Source: RYN-230 sp963813975 (GTDB taxonomy: Bacteria > Actinomycetota > Actinomycetes > Streptosporangiales > Streptosporangiaceae). From it: a stretch of DNA of 64,000 nucleotides. The DNA lies in NCBI GenBank assembly GCA_963813975.1, contig CAWFAP010000008.1, positions 186,001-250,000 of the forward strand, in the 5' to 3' direction. The notes below the pieces were generated by a model. It had not been told where the DNA came from and searched no databases. It saw nothing but the letters and a program-made list of their open reading frames with translations. The position numbers and the translations under genes are program-made. Positions 17,343 to 26,343 of the stretch are shown here, one piece after another; the stretch's first letter is position 1; each line of letters starts with the position of its first letter.

Positions 17343-18107
17343 TCACCATGAGGCCAGCGTGTCGGTGAGCAGCTCATAGCTGAGCACCCGGCGCTGCCCG
17401 GTCACCTCATGCCAGGCGTCGGCCTGCTCGGGATTCGCGTTCTTGGCCACGCTGGCCCCCAACGCGTCGTACGCGATGTGATACACCGCGTCCACCTCCC
17501 CCGTGCCACGGGCGATGGACGCCAGCCGGGTCGGGAGCGGCTCCGCGGTGACCGTGACCAGGTGCGGCTGCCGGCCCCGCCGGTGCCGGATCATCTGCAG
17601 GCACTCGTGCCGGATGTTCTGCACCCGGTCGGAGCGGATGGTCCACTTGCAGGACACCGCCGCGTGCAGTGGCGGCAGGCCCGACGCGGTCCGCACCCGG
17701 GCCAGCGACACGGTCACGTCCGGCTTGATCAGGTAGTCCATGCCCACCGTGACCCGCAGCTCAGGGTTGGCGCGGACCAGTGCATGCACCTCGTTCAGGT
17801 GGGCGTACTGGTCGAACCGGGTGATGACCGCGCCCCGCTCGACCCGCCAGCCGCGCTGCGGGTCTCGGCGCTGCAGGACCCAGCCCAGGTCGTCGCAGAC
17901 GGCCTGCTCCAGCGGCCCGCCGGGGTCTTTCGGGACGTCCGAGACGGTGCCGCGGGGTACCGCGAGCTCATCGAGCACGCCGGCGGCGATCCGGACCGAC
18001 TCGATGCTGTCCACGTCCGCGCAGTTGGGCACCAGCGGCCAGCCGAGCTTGTTCTGCTTGGCGCTGGGCTTCCAGCCGAGCAAGGTGGTCGCGAACGACG
18101 CAGTCAC
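17343..18107 (-). CDS. NgoMIV-family type II restriction endonuclease
   Basis: A 254-residue protein resembling the NgoMIV restriction enzyme family (about 286 residues). The PD-(D/E)xK-type core is visible: KPDVTVS followed by AVSCKWTIRSDRVQNIRHE, with the SCK and RSD elements that form the active site and DNA contacts in this family, then VTVTAEPLPTRL and a VDAVYHIAYDAL segment. GTG 18107 has AGGGAG 6 bases or so before it. NgoMIV cuts GCCGGC, so the same site is predicted here. It precedes the methyltransferase in one transcription unit. Confidence 0.85.
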   Translation of the reverse strand: MTASFATTLLGWKPSAKQNKLGWPLVPNCADVDSIESVRIAAGVLDELAVPRGTVSDVPKDPGGPLEQAVCDDLGWVLQRRDPQRGWRVERGAVITRFDQYAHLNEVHALVRANPELRVTVGMDYLIKPDVTVSLARVRTASGLPPLHAAVSCKWTIRSDRVQNIRHECLQMIRHRRGRQPHLVTVTAEPLPTRLASIARGTGEVDAVYHIAYDALGASVAKNANPEQADAWHEVTGQRRVLSYELLTDTLASW

Positions 18108-18299
18108 AGTCCCACTCCCTGGCCGCCCACTTTCCAGCCACCCCACTCCCCGGCCGGTCCTGGCCCGCGGCGGGGCCGGCGCTGTCACGGTAGCGAGCGC
18201 GGCCCGGCCGGGCCGTGAACTTCCCGCAAGTGGCACGTACCGTGGTCCCGGAACGGCAGGACCCGGGAACGGGCTGGACCGCACATACCGAGAGGCGCC

Positions 18300-19175
18300 G
18301 TGCACACAGACCCCGCAGAGCTCGACGTACCGCGGCCGGACGGCACCCTCCGGGTGCTGCGCTGGGGCCGCGGCCCCCGCCACGGGGTGGCCTTGCACGG
18401 CATCACCGCGTCCGCCGCGGCCTGGGAGCCGGTCGCCGAGGCGCTGCCCACTGAGTGGTCACTGTTCGCGGTGGACCTGCGCGGCCGCGGGCACAGCGCG
18501 GACCTGCCCGGCCCGTACGGATTCGGGCGGCACATCGAGGACGTGCTGGCCACCGTCGCCCACCTGGGCCTGGAGCAGCCGGTGCTGGCCGGCCATTCGC
18601 TCGGGGCCTACCTGGCGCTGCTCACCGCCGACCGGGACCCGGGGGTGTTCGGAGGAATGCTGCTGGTCGACGGGGGGCTGCCGCTGCCGGTCCCGGACGG
18701 CGCGGACCTGGACGCGCTGCTGGACGCGAGCCTGGGCCCGGCGCTGGCCCGGCTGCGCGAGACGTACCCCAGCGTCGAGGCGTACTTCGACTTCTGGCGG
18801 GCCCACCCGGCCATGAAGGACGCCTGGAGCGGCTACCTCGAGGACTACCTGCGCTACGACCTGACCGGCGAGGACGGAGTGCTCCGCTCGCGGGTGTCCG
18901 AGCAGGCAGCCCGGACCGACGGCCGCGAACTGCTGGGCAGTAGCGAGCGGCTGGGCGCCGCGCTGCGCGGGCTGACCCGCCCGGTCCGGCTGCTCACCGC
19001 GCCCGCGGGCATGTTCGGCCAGCCGCCGGGGATGCTCCCGCCGGAACTCTGCGACTCCTGGACGGCGCAGGCCCCGAGGCTGTCGGTGGAGAGCGTGCCC
19101 GGGGCCAACCACTACACGCTCGTCCTGGACCCCGCCCACGCCACGACCGTCGCCCGCCGCCTCACCGAAGCCTGA
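18300..19175 (+). CDS. Alpha/beta-fold hydrolase
   Basis: A 291-residue alpha/beta hydrolase. The nucleophile elbow is GHSLGAYLAL near residue 99, an oxyanion segment LHGITASAAAW lies near 32, DLRGRGHS follows, and the catalytic His is in GANHYTLV near the C-terminus; the acid residue is less obvious. GTG 18300 has GAGG upstream. It is divergent from the restriction endonuclease gene with 192 bases between. The substrate (ester, lactone or amide) cannot be predicted. Confidence 0.88.
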   Translation: MHTDPAELDVPRPDGTLRVLRWGRGPRHGVALHGITASAAAWEPVAEALPTEWSLFAVDLRGRGHSADLPGPYGFGRHIEDVLATVAHLGLEQPVLAGHSLGAYLALLTADRDPGVFGGMLLVDGGLPLPVPDGADLDALLDASLGPALARLRETYPSVEAYFDFWRAHPAMKDAWSGYLEDYLRYDLTGEDGVLRSRVSEQAARTDGRELLGSSERLGAALRGLTRPVRLLTAPAGMFGQPPGMLPPELCDSWTAQAPRLSVESVPGANHYTLVLDPAHATTVARRLTEA

Positions 19176-19198
19176 CCCACCCTGTCCCTTCGCCCGGG

Positions 19199-19229
19199 TT
19201 GACCTTGCCCCAGGGGGAAGCCTCAGCAT
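19199..19229 (+). promoter_or_regulatory. MerR-type promoter with operator dyad in a 19-bp spacer
   Basis: TTGACC (19199-19204) and CAGCAT (19224-19229) are separated by 19 bases, the long spacing typical of MerR-activated promoters. The spacer holds the dyad CTTGCCCC-A-GGGGGAAG (19204-19220), the usual position of a MerR dimer site. The MerR-PP2C gene starts 62 bases downstream, so autoregulation is likely. Confidence 0.7.
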
Positions 19230-19290
19230 CGGGACGACGGGCGCCGGCCGGTCGGCCGCGTGAGGACACCCGCGGAAGGGTGATGCGGCG

Positions 19291-20562
19291 GTGCTGACGA
19301 TCGGGGAGTTCGCCCGGGCCTCCCGCCTGTCACCCAAGGCCCTGCGGCTGTACGACGAGCTCGGCCTGCTGACCCCGGCCCGGGTCGATCCGGTCTCCGG
19401 CTACCGGCTGTACGAGCCGGGCCAGCTGGACCGGGCCCGGCTCGTGGCCTGGCTGCGCCGGCTGGGGATGCCGCTGGCCCGGATCCGGGTGGTGTGCGAC
19501 CTGGCCCCGGCCGCCGCGGCCGCTGAGGTGGCCGCGTTCTGGGCCCAGGCCGAGGCCGACCTGGCCAGCCGCCGTGATCTCGCCACCTTCCTCACCACCT
19601 ACCTGTCCGCGAAGGGAACCGTGATGACCCCACCCGCCGCCGCTCTCGCCATCCGCTACGCCGCCGCCTCCGACATCGGCCTCAGCCGCCCGGTCAACCA
19701 GGACTCCGCCTACGCCAGCGACCGGCTCCTCGCGGTCGCGGACGGGATGGGCCAGGCCGGGGACCGGGCCAGCGCCGCCGCCATCGACGCGCTGAAGCCC
19801 CTGGAAGCCCTGAAGCCGGGCCCGGCTCCAGCCGCGTTCGCCGGCGCTCCTGCGGCGGGGGATCCTGGCCCGGTCGTCCTGCCCCCACCCGCGGCGGCCC
19901 ACGGCCCGGGCCCGGGGGTGACCGGCCCCGGGGTGACCGGCCCCGGGGTGACCGGCCCCGGGGTGACCGGCGCGGACGTGCCCGGCCCCGGGGTGACCGG
20001 CCCCGCGGATCTCCTCAGCGCGCTGGCCCAGGCCGTGGAGCAGGCCGAGGCGGCGGTGCAGGACATCGCCAACGCCGGCCCGGCTCAGCGCGGCAGCGGG
20101 ACCACGCTCACCGCGATGCTGTGGTCGGGTTTCCAGCTAGCGCTGGTGCACGTCGGCGACACCCGGGCCCACCTGCTGCGCGGCGGCGAGCTGTTCCAGA
20201 TCACCCACGATCACACCGTCGTGCAGTCTCTGATCGACCAGGGCCAGCTCACCCCGGAGGAAGCCCTCTCGCACCCGGAGCGGGCCCTGCTGCTACGGGC
20301 CCTGGACGGGACCCAGGCGGCCGTGCCGGACCTGTCGCTGCATGACGTCCGGCCCGGTGACCGGTACCTGCTCTGCTCGGACGGGCTGACCACGGTCGTG
20401 CCGTCCAGCGGCGTCCACCGGGTCCTGCACGCCGCGGCCGAGCCGGCGGCGGCGGTGCGGGAGCTGATCGGCCTGGCCAACTCCGGCGGCGGCCCGGACA
20501 ACATCGCCTGCGTCGTCGCCGACATCGTGGAGGCCGCCGGCCCAGCCGCGTCCCCGGCCTGA
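19291..20562 (+). CDS. MerR-type regulator fused to a PP2C-family protein phosphatase
   Basis: A 423-residue two-domain protein. Residues 1-110 are a MerR winged helix (LTIGEFARASRLSPKALRLYDELGLL, then YRLYEPGQL). Residues 130-415 are a PP2C serine/threonine phosphatase: DIGLSRPVNQDS, VADGMGQAGD, GSGTTLTAML, HVGDTRAHLLR, LLCSDGLT and GGPDNIACVV supply the metal-binding aspartates. Between the DGMG helix and the next core element sits a repetitive insert of about 80 residues (GPGVT repeats). GTG 19291 is preceded by GGAAGGG. The fusion implies that DNA binding and dephosphorylation respond to one another; the phosphoprotein substrate is unknown. Confidence 0.88.
   Translation: MLTIGEFARASRLSPKALRLYDELGLLTPARVDPVSGYRLYEPGQLDRARLVAWLRRLGMPLARIRVVCDLAPAAAAAEVAAFWAQAEADLASRRDLATFLTTYLSAKGTVMTPPAAALAIRYAAASDIGLSRPVNQDSAYASDRLLAVADGMGQAGDRASAAAIDALKPLEALKPGPAPAAFAGAPAAGDPGPVVLPPPAAAHGPGPGVTGPGVTGPGVTGPGVTGADVPGPGVTGPADLLSALAQAVEQAEAAVQDIANAGPAQRGSGTTLTAMLWSGFQLALVHVGDTRAHLLRGGELFQITHDHTVVQSLIDQGQLTPEEALSHPERALLLRALDGTQAAVPDLSLHDVRPGDRYLLCSDGLTTVVPSSGVHRVLHAAAEPAAAVRELIGLANSGGGPDNIACVVADIVEAAGPAASPA
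19915..20004 (+). repeat. Six 15-bp tandem repeats encoding GPGVT units in the PP2C domain
   Basis: Units of GGGGTGACCGGCCCC are repeated in frame (19915-19929, 19930-19944, 19945-19959, a variant 19960-19974, a diverged 19975-19989, and 19990-20004). They encode a flexible Gly/Pro/Val/Thr loop and are likely to vary in number between strains. Confidence 0.85.
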
Positions 20563-20739
20563 CCAGACCCCGTCCCGGCGCCGAGCCAGACCCGCCTCCC
20601 CGCCTGACCTGACCCGCGTCCCCGGCCTGGCCAGTCCACCCCGGGGGGCGATTAGGCTGCTTAGGGTGGCTGGCCGGGTGACGGCACCGGCCCCGGGCGG
20701 GCGTCACGCGCACCCCGCTGACCATGATGAAGGGGAAGG

Positions 20740-21972
20740 GTGTTGACGCTGGACCGCACGGATGGGCACGGCCGTGTCCTGCTGCTGGAGAACATTCACC
20801 CCGACGCCGCCACCCGGCTCAGTAAGGCCGGCTACCAGGTGGAGACGCGCGCCGGCGCCCTGACCGAGGACGAGCTGATCGCCGCGGTCCGCGACGTCCA
20901 GGTCCTCGGCATCCGCTCCGGCACGAACGTCACCGAGCGGGTGCTGGGCGCGGCGCCCAGCCTGCTCGCGGTCGGCGCCTTCTGCATCGGCGTCAACCAG
21001 ATCGACCTGGCCGCGGCGTCCGAGCGCGGCATCGCCGTGTTCAACGCCCCGTTCTCGAACACCCGCAGCGTGGTCGAGCTGGTCCTGGCCGAGATCATCG
21101 CCCTGACCCGGCGGCTCACCGACAAGAACGCCCAGATGCACACGGGACTGTGGGACAAGTCCGCCGCGGGCAGCCACGAGGTGCGCGGGCGCCGCCTGGG
21201 CATCATCGGCTACGGCAACATCGGCGGCCAGCTCTCGGTGCTGGCCGAGAGCCTCGGCATGACCGTGTACTTCTACGACACCGCGGACAAGCTGGCCCTG
21301 GGCAACGCGCAGCGCTGCGGCACCATGGACGAGCTGCTGGAGATCTCCGACGCGGTCACCCTGCACGTGGACGGGCGGCCGGGAAACAGCGGCCTGTTCG
21401 GCGAGGCCGAGTTCACGGCCATGAAGCCGGGCAGCCTGTTCCTGAACCTGTCCCGCGGCTTCGTGGTGGACCACGCGGCGCTGCGCCGCAACATCGAGTC
21501 CGGGCACCTGGCCGGCGCGGCCGTGGACGTGTTCCCCGCGGAGCCGCGCAGCCGCGGCGAGGAATTCCACTCCGACCTGCGCGGCCTGCCCAACGTGATC
21601 CTCACCCCGCACGTGGGCGGGTCCACCGAGGAGGCGCAGCAGGACATCGGCGAGTTCGTGGCCGGGAAGCTGCACGACTACGTCAGCTGCGGCACGACCT
21701 CGCTGAGCGTGAACCTGCCGCGGGTCGCGCTGCCGCACACCCCGGGCACGCACCGCCTGGTGCACCTGCACCGCAACGTGCCCGGCGTGCTGGCCAGCAT
21801 CAACCAGCTGCTCGCCGAGCACGGCGCGAACATCGAGGGCCAGCTGCTGGGCACCCGGGACGACCTGGGCTACGTGCTGACCGACATCGGCACCGAATAC
21901 CCCGGCGACATGCTGGCCAGCCTGGACAGGCTGGACGTCACGATCCGGCTGCGCACCACCCGGCCGAGCTGA
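20740..21972 (+). CDS. serA: D-3-phosphoglycerate dehydrogenase, short ACT-domain type
   Basis: A 410-residue SerA catalysing oxidation of 3-phosphoglycerate in serine synthesis. The NAD-binding motif GIIGYGNIGGQL lies near residue 153; the catalytic Arg is in NLSRGFVVD, the Glu in FPAEPRS and the His in LTPHVGGST. A C-terminal ACT domain (VHLHRNVPGVLASINQLLAEHGANI) follows directly, without the extra domain of the long actinobacterial SerA, so it resembles the E. coli form inhibited by serine. The preferred GTG 20740 directly follows AAGGGGAAGG; TTG 20743 is the alternative. Confidence 0.92.
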   Translation: MLTLDRTDGHGRVLLLENIHPDAATRLSKAGYQVETRAGALTEDELIAAVRDVQVLGIRSGTNVTERVLGAAPSLLAVGAFCIGVNQIDLAAASERGIAVFNAPFSNTRSVVELVLAEIIALTRRLTDKNAQMHTGLWDKSAAGSHEVRGRRLGIIGYGNIGGQLSVLAESLGMTVYFYDTADKLALGNAQRCGTMDELLEISDAVTLHVDGRPGNSGLFGEAEFTAMKPGSLFLNLSRGFVVDHAALRRNIESGHLAGAAVDVFPAEPRSRGEEFHSDLRGLPNVILTPHVGGSTEEAQQDIGEFVAGKLHDYVSCGTTSLSVNLPRVALPHTPGTHRLVHLHRNVPGVLASINQLLAEHGANIEGQLLGTRDDLGYVLTDIGTEYPGDMLASLDRLDVTIRLRTTRPS

Positions 21973-22122
21973 CCGGGTCGGGAGTGCCGGCCTGGGCGCC
22001 CACCCGCTGATCCCCCGGCCGGGCAGAGCCGCCGGCCCGGCTCCGGCCACCACCCGGGCCGCTCAGCCCCGCGCCGGGGCGGAGCACCGGCCTGATCCCC
22101 GGCCGCCACCCGGGCCCGCCAA

Positions 22123-22153
22123 GCCCATGCCCGGACGGGGCATGAGCATGGGC
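22123..22153. terminator. Nested hairpin downstream of serA
   Basis: GCCCATGC and GCATGGGC (22123-22130, 22146-22153) flank an inner CATGCCC/GGGCATG stem (22126-22132, 22138-22144), two mutually exclusive foldings, followed by GGTCTTCGTT. It lies between serA and the convergent FUSC gene and may terminate either. Confidence 0.45.
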
Positions 22154-22183
22154 CGGTCTTCGTTGCGGAAAGAAGTTCCGGGA

Positions 22184-24622
22184 TTAGTCGGCGGAGGCCG
22201 CGGCCGGCGCTTCCGACGGGCGGGCGGCGGCCGCCGGGGCCGGCTCCTGGGCGCGGCCCAGGCGCTCCTCGAGGCGCCACAGCATGTCCAGGTGCTCGCT
22301 GGCCCACAGGACGAGCAGCGCGTTGCGGGCGACTGCGGGCGAGCCGCCGCTGATCGCGGCCCGGGTGCAGTGCAGGAGGCGCTTGCGGGCCGCCGGATCC
22401 TGGTGCTCGGGCGGGGGCACCGCGGTGCCGTTGACCAGTGAGTCGCCGAGCGTCACGAACCAGGCCCGCAAGGCCAGTACGTTCTGCTCCAGGTTCTCCG
22501 CGCAGGGTTTGCGCCCGTTTTCCGGGGCATCCGCCGGGGTGACCGGCAGCTGCGTGCGCGCCGGGCCCTGAGGCTGGTCCCCATTCTGGTCCGGAGGCTG
22601 GCCCAGCACCGGGGGGCCGTCGGCCAGCGCGTTGAGGGCGGCGAGCGACTGCCCCGCGCGCAGGACCTTGGCCACCCCGCCGACCATGCGGCTCACCCGT
22701 TCGGGATCGACCTGCTGAGCGGACCGCTCAGCCAGGTACTGGCTGAAGGAGTCGTCGAGGCGGTGCACCGCCGAGGTCGCGGCCAGCTCGGCCCGGCCCG
22801 GGTTCGCGCCGCCGTCCAGCCCGCTGAGCTGCTCCACCATGGCGGCCACGTAGTCCGAGGTCCGCGAGTAGGCCGCAGCCAGGTTCTGCCGGAGCAGGGT
22901 GGCCGCACCGCGCGGCCAGAACACCAGCCCCACCCCCAGGCTGATCGCGAAACCCACCGCGACGTCCTCGATCCGCAGGATCCCCACCTTCCAGCCCGTG
23001 GGCTGGATGATGTTGAACAGGACCAGGACGACCACGGTGAACGCGGCCTGGCCCGCGGCGAACGAGATGACCCGCGGCGCGTAGGCCCCCAGCAGCACCG
23101 CGACCGGGAGGATCCCCCAGAGCACGGTGTTGTCGCCGTTCAGCGGGATGAGGATCGCGGCCCCGATGACGATTCCGGCGGCCGTCCCGGCCAACGCGCT
23201 GATCACCGAGCGGCCGGTGCCCAGCGCGTTGGAGCGCAGCACCGACAGGGTGCCCAGGACGACCCAGAACGAGTGCTGGAGACCGGATTTCTGGGCGATG
23301 AACACCGCGATGGCCAGGCCGACCGCACCGCGGACGCTGTTGCGGAACCAGACCGACCGGTAGTCCGCGTGGGTCGCGGTGAATCCTTCGGCGCCGAGCA
23401 GCCACGACCGCATCCAGCCGGCCCAGCGGCGCGAGGCCGCAACCTCGCCGGTCAGCGGGTCGGGGCCGGTCTCGGCGGAGGCTGCGGTGGCATTGGCGGC
23501 ATTGGCGGCGGCGGCCAGCTCGGCGGGACCGGGCACCCCGTCGATGGGCGGCCCGTCGGGCTGAGGGCTGGCCGCGCGGGCGTACGTGGCGATCTGGCGC
23601 GCGGTGTAGGAGGTCGTGTACACCCGGAACCCGCGGTCCACCTGGGCCTGCAGCGCCTGCTCGTCCGGGATCTGCGGCTGTTCGGCGACCCGCCGGGCCA
23701 GCATCTGGGCCGCCGTCTCCCGGGCGCGTTCCAGCCGCTGGACGGGCTGCTTGCCCGACTGGCCGCGGTCGGACAGGTCAGGCCGCCCGTCGAGTTCCCC
23801 GGCGGAGGCCCGGAGCACGGTGGCGACCGCGCGGATCGCGGCGGTGTTCTCGGCCACGCACAGCTCGCCCTCGGGCGACCGGGCCATGATCTCCAGCGAC
23901 TGGTAGAGCCAGCCCAGCTCGTCGATGAGTCCGGCGAGGGCCGCCGTGGGCCGGGTCGGCCCGGTCGGCCGGTGCGGGGTGACCGTCAGCCGGCCGCGCA
24001 GGGCCTTGATGGACTCCCCCGCCGCAGCCAGGCTGGCGGCCTCGGCGGGCCCGTCCCCGCAGATGGAATCGGCCACGGCAGCCATCCCCAGGCAGCACCG
24101 GGCGGTGTCCGCCCGCAGCGTGGCGCGTTCCCGCGGCGGCCAGATCAGCATCACGGCCAGGAGGCCGACCCCCGCGGCCAGGCCCCAGCCGGCCAGCCGC
24201 AAGCCGATGGCCGAGACCGGCGCGGGCACCGCGACGGACAGTACGAAGACCAGGACCGCGGCCGTGCCCCCGGCCGCGAAGTAGCCGTTGATGACCCCGG
24301 AGAACAGGATCAGGAACCCGACTACGGCCATGGCCGCGGCGGCCATCCAGGCGTTGCCGGAAAATGCGGTGCCCAGGGCAACTAGGGCCACGCCGCTCAC
24401 CCCCAGCGAGAGGTAGGCGACGAACCGGCTCCGGGGCGGCCCGCTGAACGAGGCGAGCACCAGCATCGCGAAGGACCCGAACGCGGCGAACAGCGCGGTC
24501 TGCGGCTGGCCGATCACCTGGTCGGCGAACGCGAAGACCGCGGGCATCACGATCGCCGCCCGCGCCGCGCTCTTGAGCGAGACCAGGCCGGGATCGTTGA
24601 TGAGAGGGCGGGGTATCTTCAT
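22184..24622 (-). CDS. FUSC family membrane protein
   Basis: An 812-residue protein of the fusaric-acid-resistance-like (FUSC) superfamily, which includes aromatic acid exporters. Two blocks of six or so hydrophobic helices (about residues 15-165 and 440-590) alternate with long cytoplasmic domains rich in helices (about 170-430 and 600-812), the usual FUSC architecture. FAAFGSFAMLVLASFSGP in the first block is characteristic. ATG 24622 (MKIPRPLINDPG) is preferred; an upstream in-frame start at 24826 would add 68 residues of low-complexity sequence. No periplasmic adaptor gene is adjacent. The substrate is unknown. Confidence 0.8.
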   Translation of the reverse strand: MKIPRPLINDPGLVSLKSAARAAIVMPAVFAFADQVIGQPQTALFAAFGSFAMLVLASFSGPPRSRFVAYLSLGVSGVALVALGTAFSGNAWMAAAAMAVVGFLILFSGVINGYFAAGGTAAVLVFVLSVAVPAPVSAIGLRLAGWGLAAGVGLLAVMLIWPPRERATLRADTARCCLGMAAVADSICGDGPAEAASLAAAGESIKALRGRLTVTPHRPTGPTRPTAALAGLIDELGWLYQSLEIMARSPEGELCVAENTAAIRAVATVLRASAGELDGRPDLSDRGQSGKQPVQRLERARETAAQMLARRVAEQPQIPDEQALQAQVDRGFRVYTTSYTARQIATYARAASPQPDGPPIDGVPGPAELAAAANAANATAASAETGPDPLTGEVAASRRWAGWMRSWLLGAEGFTATHADYRSVWFRNSVRGAVGLAIAVFIAQKSGLQHSFWVVLGTLSVLRSNALGTGRSVISALAGTAAGIVIGAAILIPLNGDNTVLWGILPVAVLLGAYAPRVISFAAGQAAFTVVVLVLFNIIQPTGWKVGILRIEDVAVGFAISLGVGLVFWPRGAATLLRQNLAAAYSRTSDYVAAMVEQLSGLDGGANPGRAELAATSAVHRLDDSFSQYLAERSAQQVDPERVSRMVGGVAKVLRAGQSLAALNALADGPPVLGQPPDQNGDQPQGPARTQLPVTPADAPENGRKPCAENLEQNVLALRAWFVTLGDSLVNGTAVPPPEHQDPAARKRLLHCTRAAISGGSPAVARNALLVLWASEHLDMLWRLEERLGRAQEPAPAAAARPSEAPAAASAD

Positions 24623-25075
24623 CCGCTGCGGTCGTCCTCCAGGGCGGCCATCCTGCCACGGCCAGGCCGCCTGACCCGGCCGGGCGGCCGCCACGCGGCG
24701 GCCATGCGCGCCGCGGGCAGCGGCCGTGTTGTCGCCGGGCCCGGGACTCGCGCCGCCGCTCTGCGGCTCCTGGGCCTGGCTGGCACGATCGTATACCGGA
24801 AGGCGCGCCCTGTGCGGTCCGGCCACAGCCCGGTGCGGCCCGGCTCACCGCCCATACGGGCTGGTCGCGGCGGAGACGGGGCAGCGGGCCGGGCGCGGTG
24901 GCGGCAGCGGACGCTGGTCGGGCGGCAGCGGCGGGGCAGCCGGCTATTGGCGGTGGCCGAGGGCGACGGGGCGCGGCAGGCTGCGGCGGCATCCTTCCCT
25001 GGCTCTGGGTCTTATTTGCGGGCGTCGGCCCCGTTATGCTGCGCTTCAGGCGACGAGACATTTATGGAGTGCTGG
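24623..25075. other. Long divergent intergenic region
   Basis: These 453 bases separate the divergent FUSC and methyltransferase genes. No convincing gene was found. TATACGAT on the minus strand (24789-24796) could be a -10 element for the FUSC gene and TATGCT (25035-25040) one for the methyltransferase, but neither has a good -35 partner. GCCGCC-N4-GGCGGC makes a small hairpin near 24688. Confidence 0.5.
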
Positions 25076-25906
25076 GTGTCAGGCCAATGGCTGCAAAGGT
25101 CGGCTTCAGGCCCTGATAAGGCCGCCCAGATAGATGTCCGGCGCGCGAATTCGGCCCGCGTGTACAACTATTGGCTGGGCGGAAAGGACAACTTCGCCGC
25201 CGACCGGGAGGCCGCGGAGGAAGCGATCGCGGCCAGTCCGGGGATCATCGCGGACGTCCGGGCCAACCGGGCGTTCCTGGGCCGCGCGGTGCGCTTCCTG
25301 GCCCGCGAGTGCGGCGTGCGGCAGTTCCTGGACATCGGCACCGGGCTGCCGGCCGCCCCGAACACCCACGAGATCGCGCAGTCGGTCGACCCCGCCGCGC
25401 GCGTGGTGTACGTCGACAACGATCCGATTGTGGTCGCTCACGCCCGCGCCATGATGGTCAGCGGGCCGGATGGCAGCGTCGACTACCTGGACGCTGACCT
25501 GCGGGATCCGGCGGTCATCCTCAGGGCCGCCACCCGCAGCCTCGACCTGACCCGCCCGGTCGCCCTGATGGTGCTGCTCATCCTGCATCTCATCCCGGAC
25601 GCGGACGGCCCATACGACGTGGTCCGTTCGCTGCTCGCGGGGCTGCCCGGGGGCAGTTGCCTGGTCCTGTCCCATCCGGCCAGCGACATCCGGCCCGACG
25701 CGGTGGCCGAGATGACCCGCAAGATGAACCAGCGGCTCAAGGGCCCGAAGGGCACGGTCCGCGATCAGGAGCAGGCGAGCCGCTTCTTCGATGGGCTTGA
25801 GCTCCTGGAACCCGGCGTGGTGGAGCCGCCGCAATGGCGGCCCGATCCCGATGAGCCGTCCCCGCCCGACGTGGCCATCTGGTGCGGCATCGGCCGCAAA
25901 CCCTGA
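25076..25906 (+). CDS. SAM-dependent methyltransferase, Methyltransf_19 (DUF574) family
   Basis: A 276-residue protein of the actinobacterium-specific family typified by N-terminal RRANSARVYNYWLGGKDNFAADREAAE and the SAM-binding segment FLDIGTGLPAAPNTHE, with VYVDNDPIV holding the acidic residue that contacts the cofactor ribose. GTG 25076 has GGAG six bases before it and gives the usual family length; an ATG at 25064 adds four residues. Family members occur in many paralogues per genome and their substrates are mostly unknown. Confidence 0.9.
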   Translation: MSGQWLQRSASGPDKAAQIDVRRANSARVYNYWLGGKDNFAADREAAEEAIAASPGIIADVRANRAFLGRAVRFLARECGVRQFLDIGTGLPAAPNTHEIAQSVDPAARVVYVDNDPIVVAHARAMMVSGPDGSVDYLDADLRDPAVILRAATRSLDLTRPVALMVLLILHLIPDADGPYDVVRSLLAGLPGGSCLVLSHPASDIRPDAVAEMTRKMNQRLKGPKGTVRDQEQASRFFDGLELLEPGVVEPPQWRPDPDEPSPPDVAIWCGIGRKP

Positions 25907-25939
25907 GCGTGGCGGGCACCGGGCGAGCCGGGCTTGTCC

Positions 25940-26038
25940 GGGCGGCACGGGAGCGGGCCGGGCGAGCCGGCCGGGCGGCACGGGAGCGGGCCGGGCGAGC
26001 CGGCCGGGCGGCACGGGAGCGGGCCGGGCGAGCCGGGC
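25940..26038. repeat. Three 33-bp direct tandem repeats
   Basis: Three consecutive copies (25940-25972, 25973-26005, 26006-26038) of a unit beginning GGGCGGCACGGGAGCGGGCC; the third diverges only at its end and a degenerate fourth follows. They lie in the gene-free stretch 25907-26343 and encode nothing recognisable. Minisatellite-like and likely variable. Confidence 0.9.
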
Positions 26039-26253
26039 GGGCGAGCACGGGAGCAGGCCGGCCTGGATCTGGTCTCCGCTGGCGGTCCGGCGGGCGGGGA
26101 GTCCGGGGTCGCGTTCTGGGCGCGGGAGCGCGGTGGTGGCAGCTGGAGGGGCGAAGATCGCCGCTGGGGCCGCCGCCGAGGCCGCGGCGCAGCGTCCGCG
26201 GCCACCGGCGAGGCAGGACCGGCGGCCGCTGGGGCCGGGCCGGCCGGATACCC

Positions 26254-26331
26254 GGCCACATTTCACGCCCGACGTGCGTCCAGCAGTCCGATTTGCCCGG
26301 ATCCGACGCACCGCGGGCGTGAAATGTGGCC
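26254..26331. repeat. 27-bp imperfect inverted repeat with 24-base spacer
   Basis: The left arm (26254-26280, GGCCACATTTCACGCCCG then two mismatched bases and GTGCGTC) pairs with the right arm (26305-26331) at 25 of 27 positions. It lies just before a decayed phosphotransferase fragment and inside sequence that is otherwise extremely GC-rich. It could be a hairpin terminator, a protein-binding site or the end of a vanished mobile element. Confidence 0.85.
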
Positions 26332-26343
26332 CGCAGGCGGCTG

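Noticed and set aside
22763..24385. 540-codon open frame antisense to the FUSC gene
   Set aside because: Very His/Gly/Arg/Asp-rich and featureless, while the minus strand gives a coherent membrane protein.
25940..26038. Possible CRISPR array
   Set aside because: The 33-bp units are directly adjacent with no spacers, so this is a simple tandem repeat.
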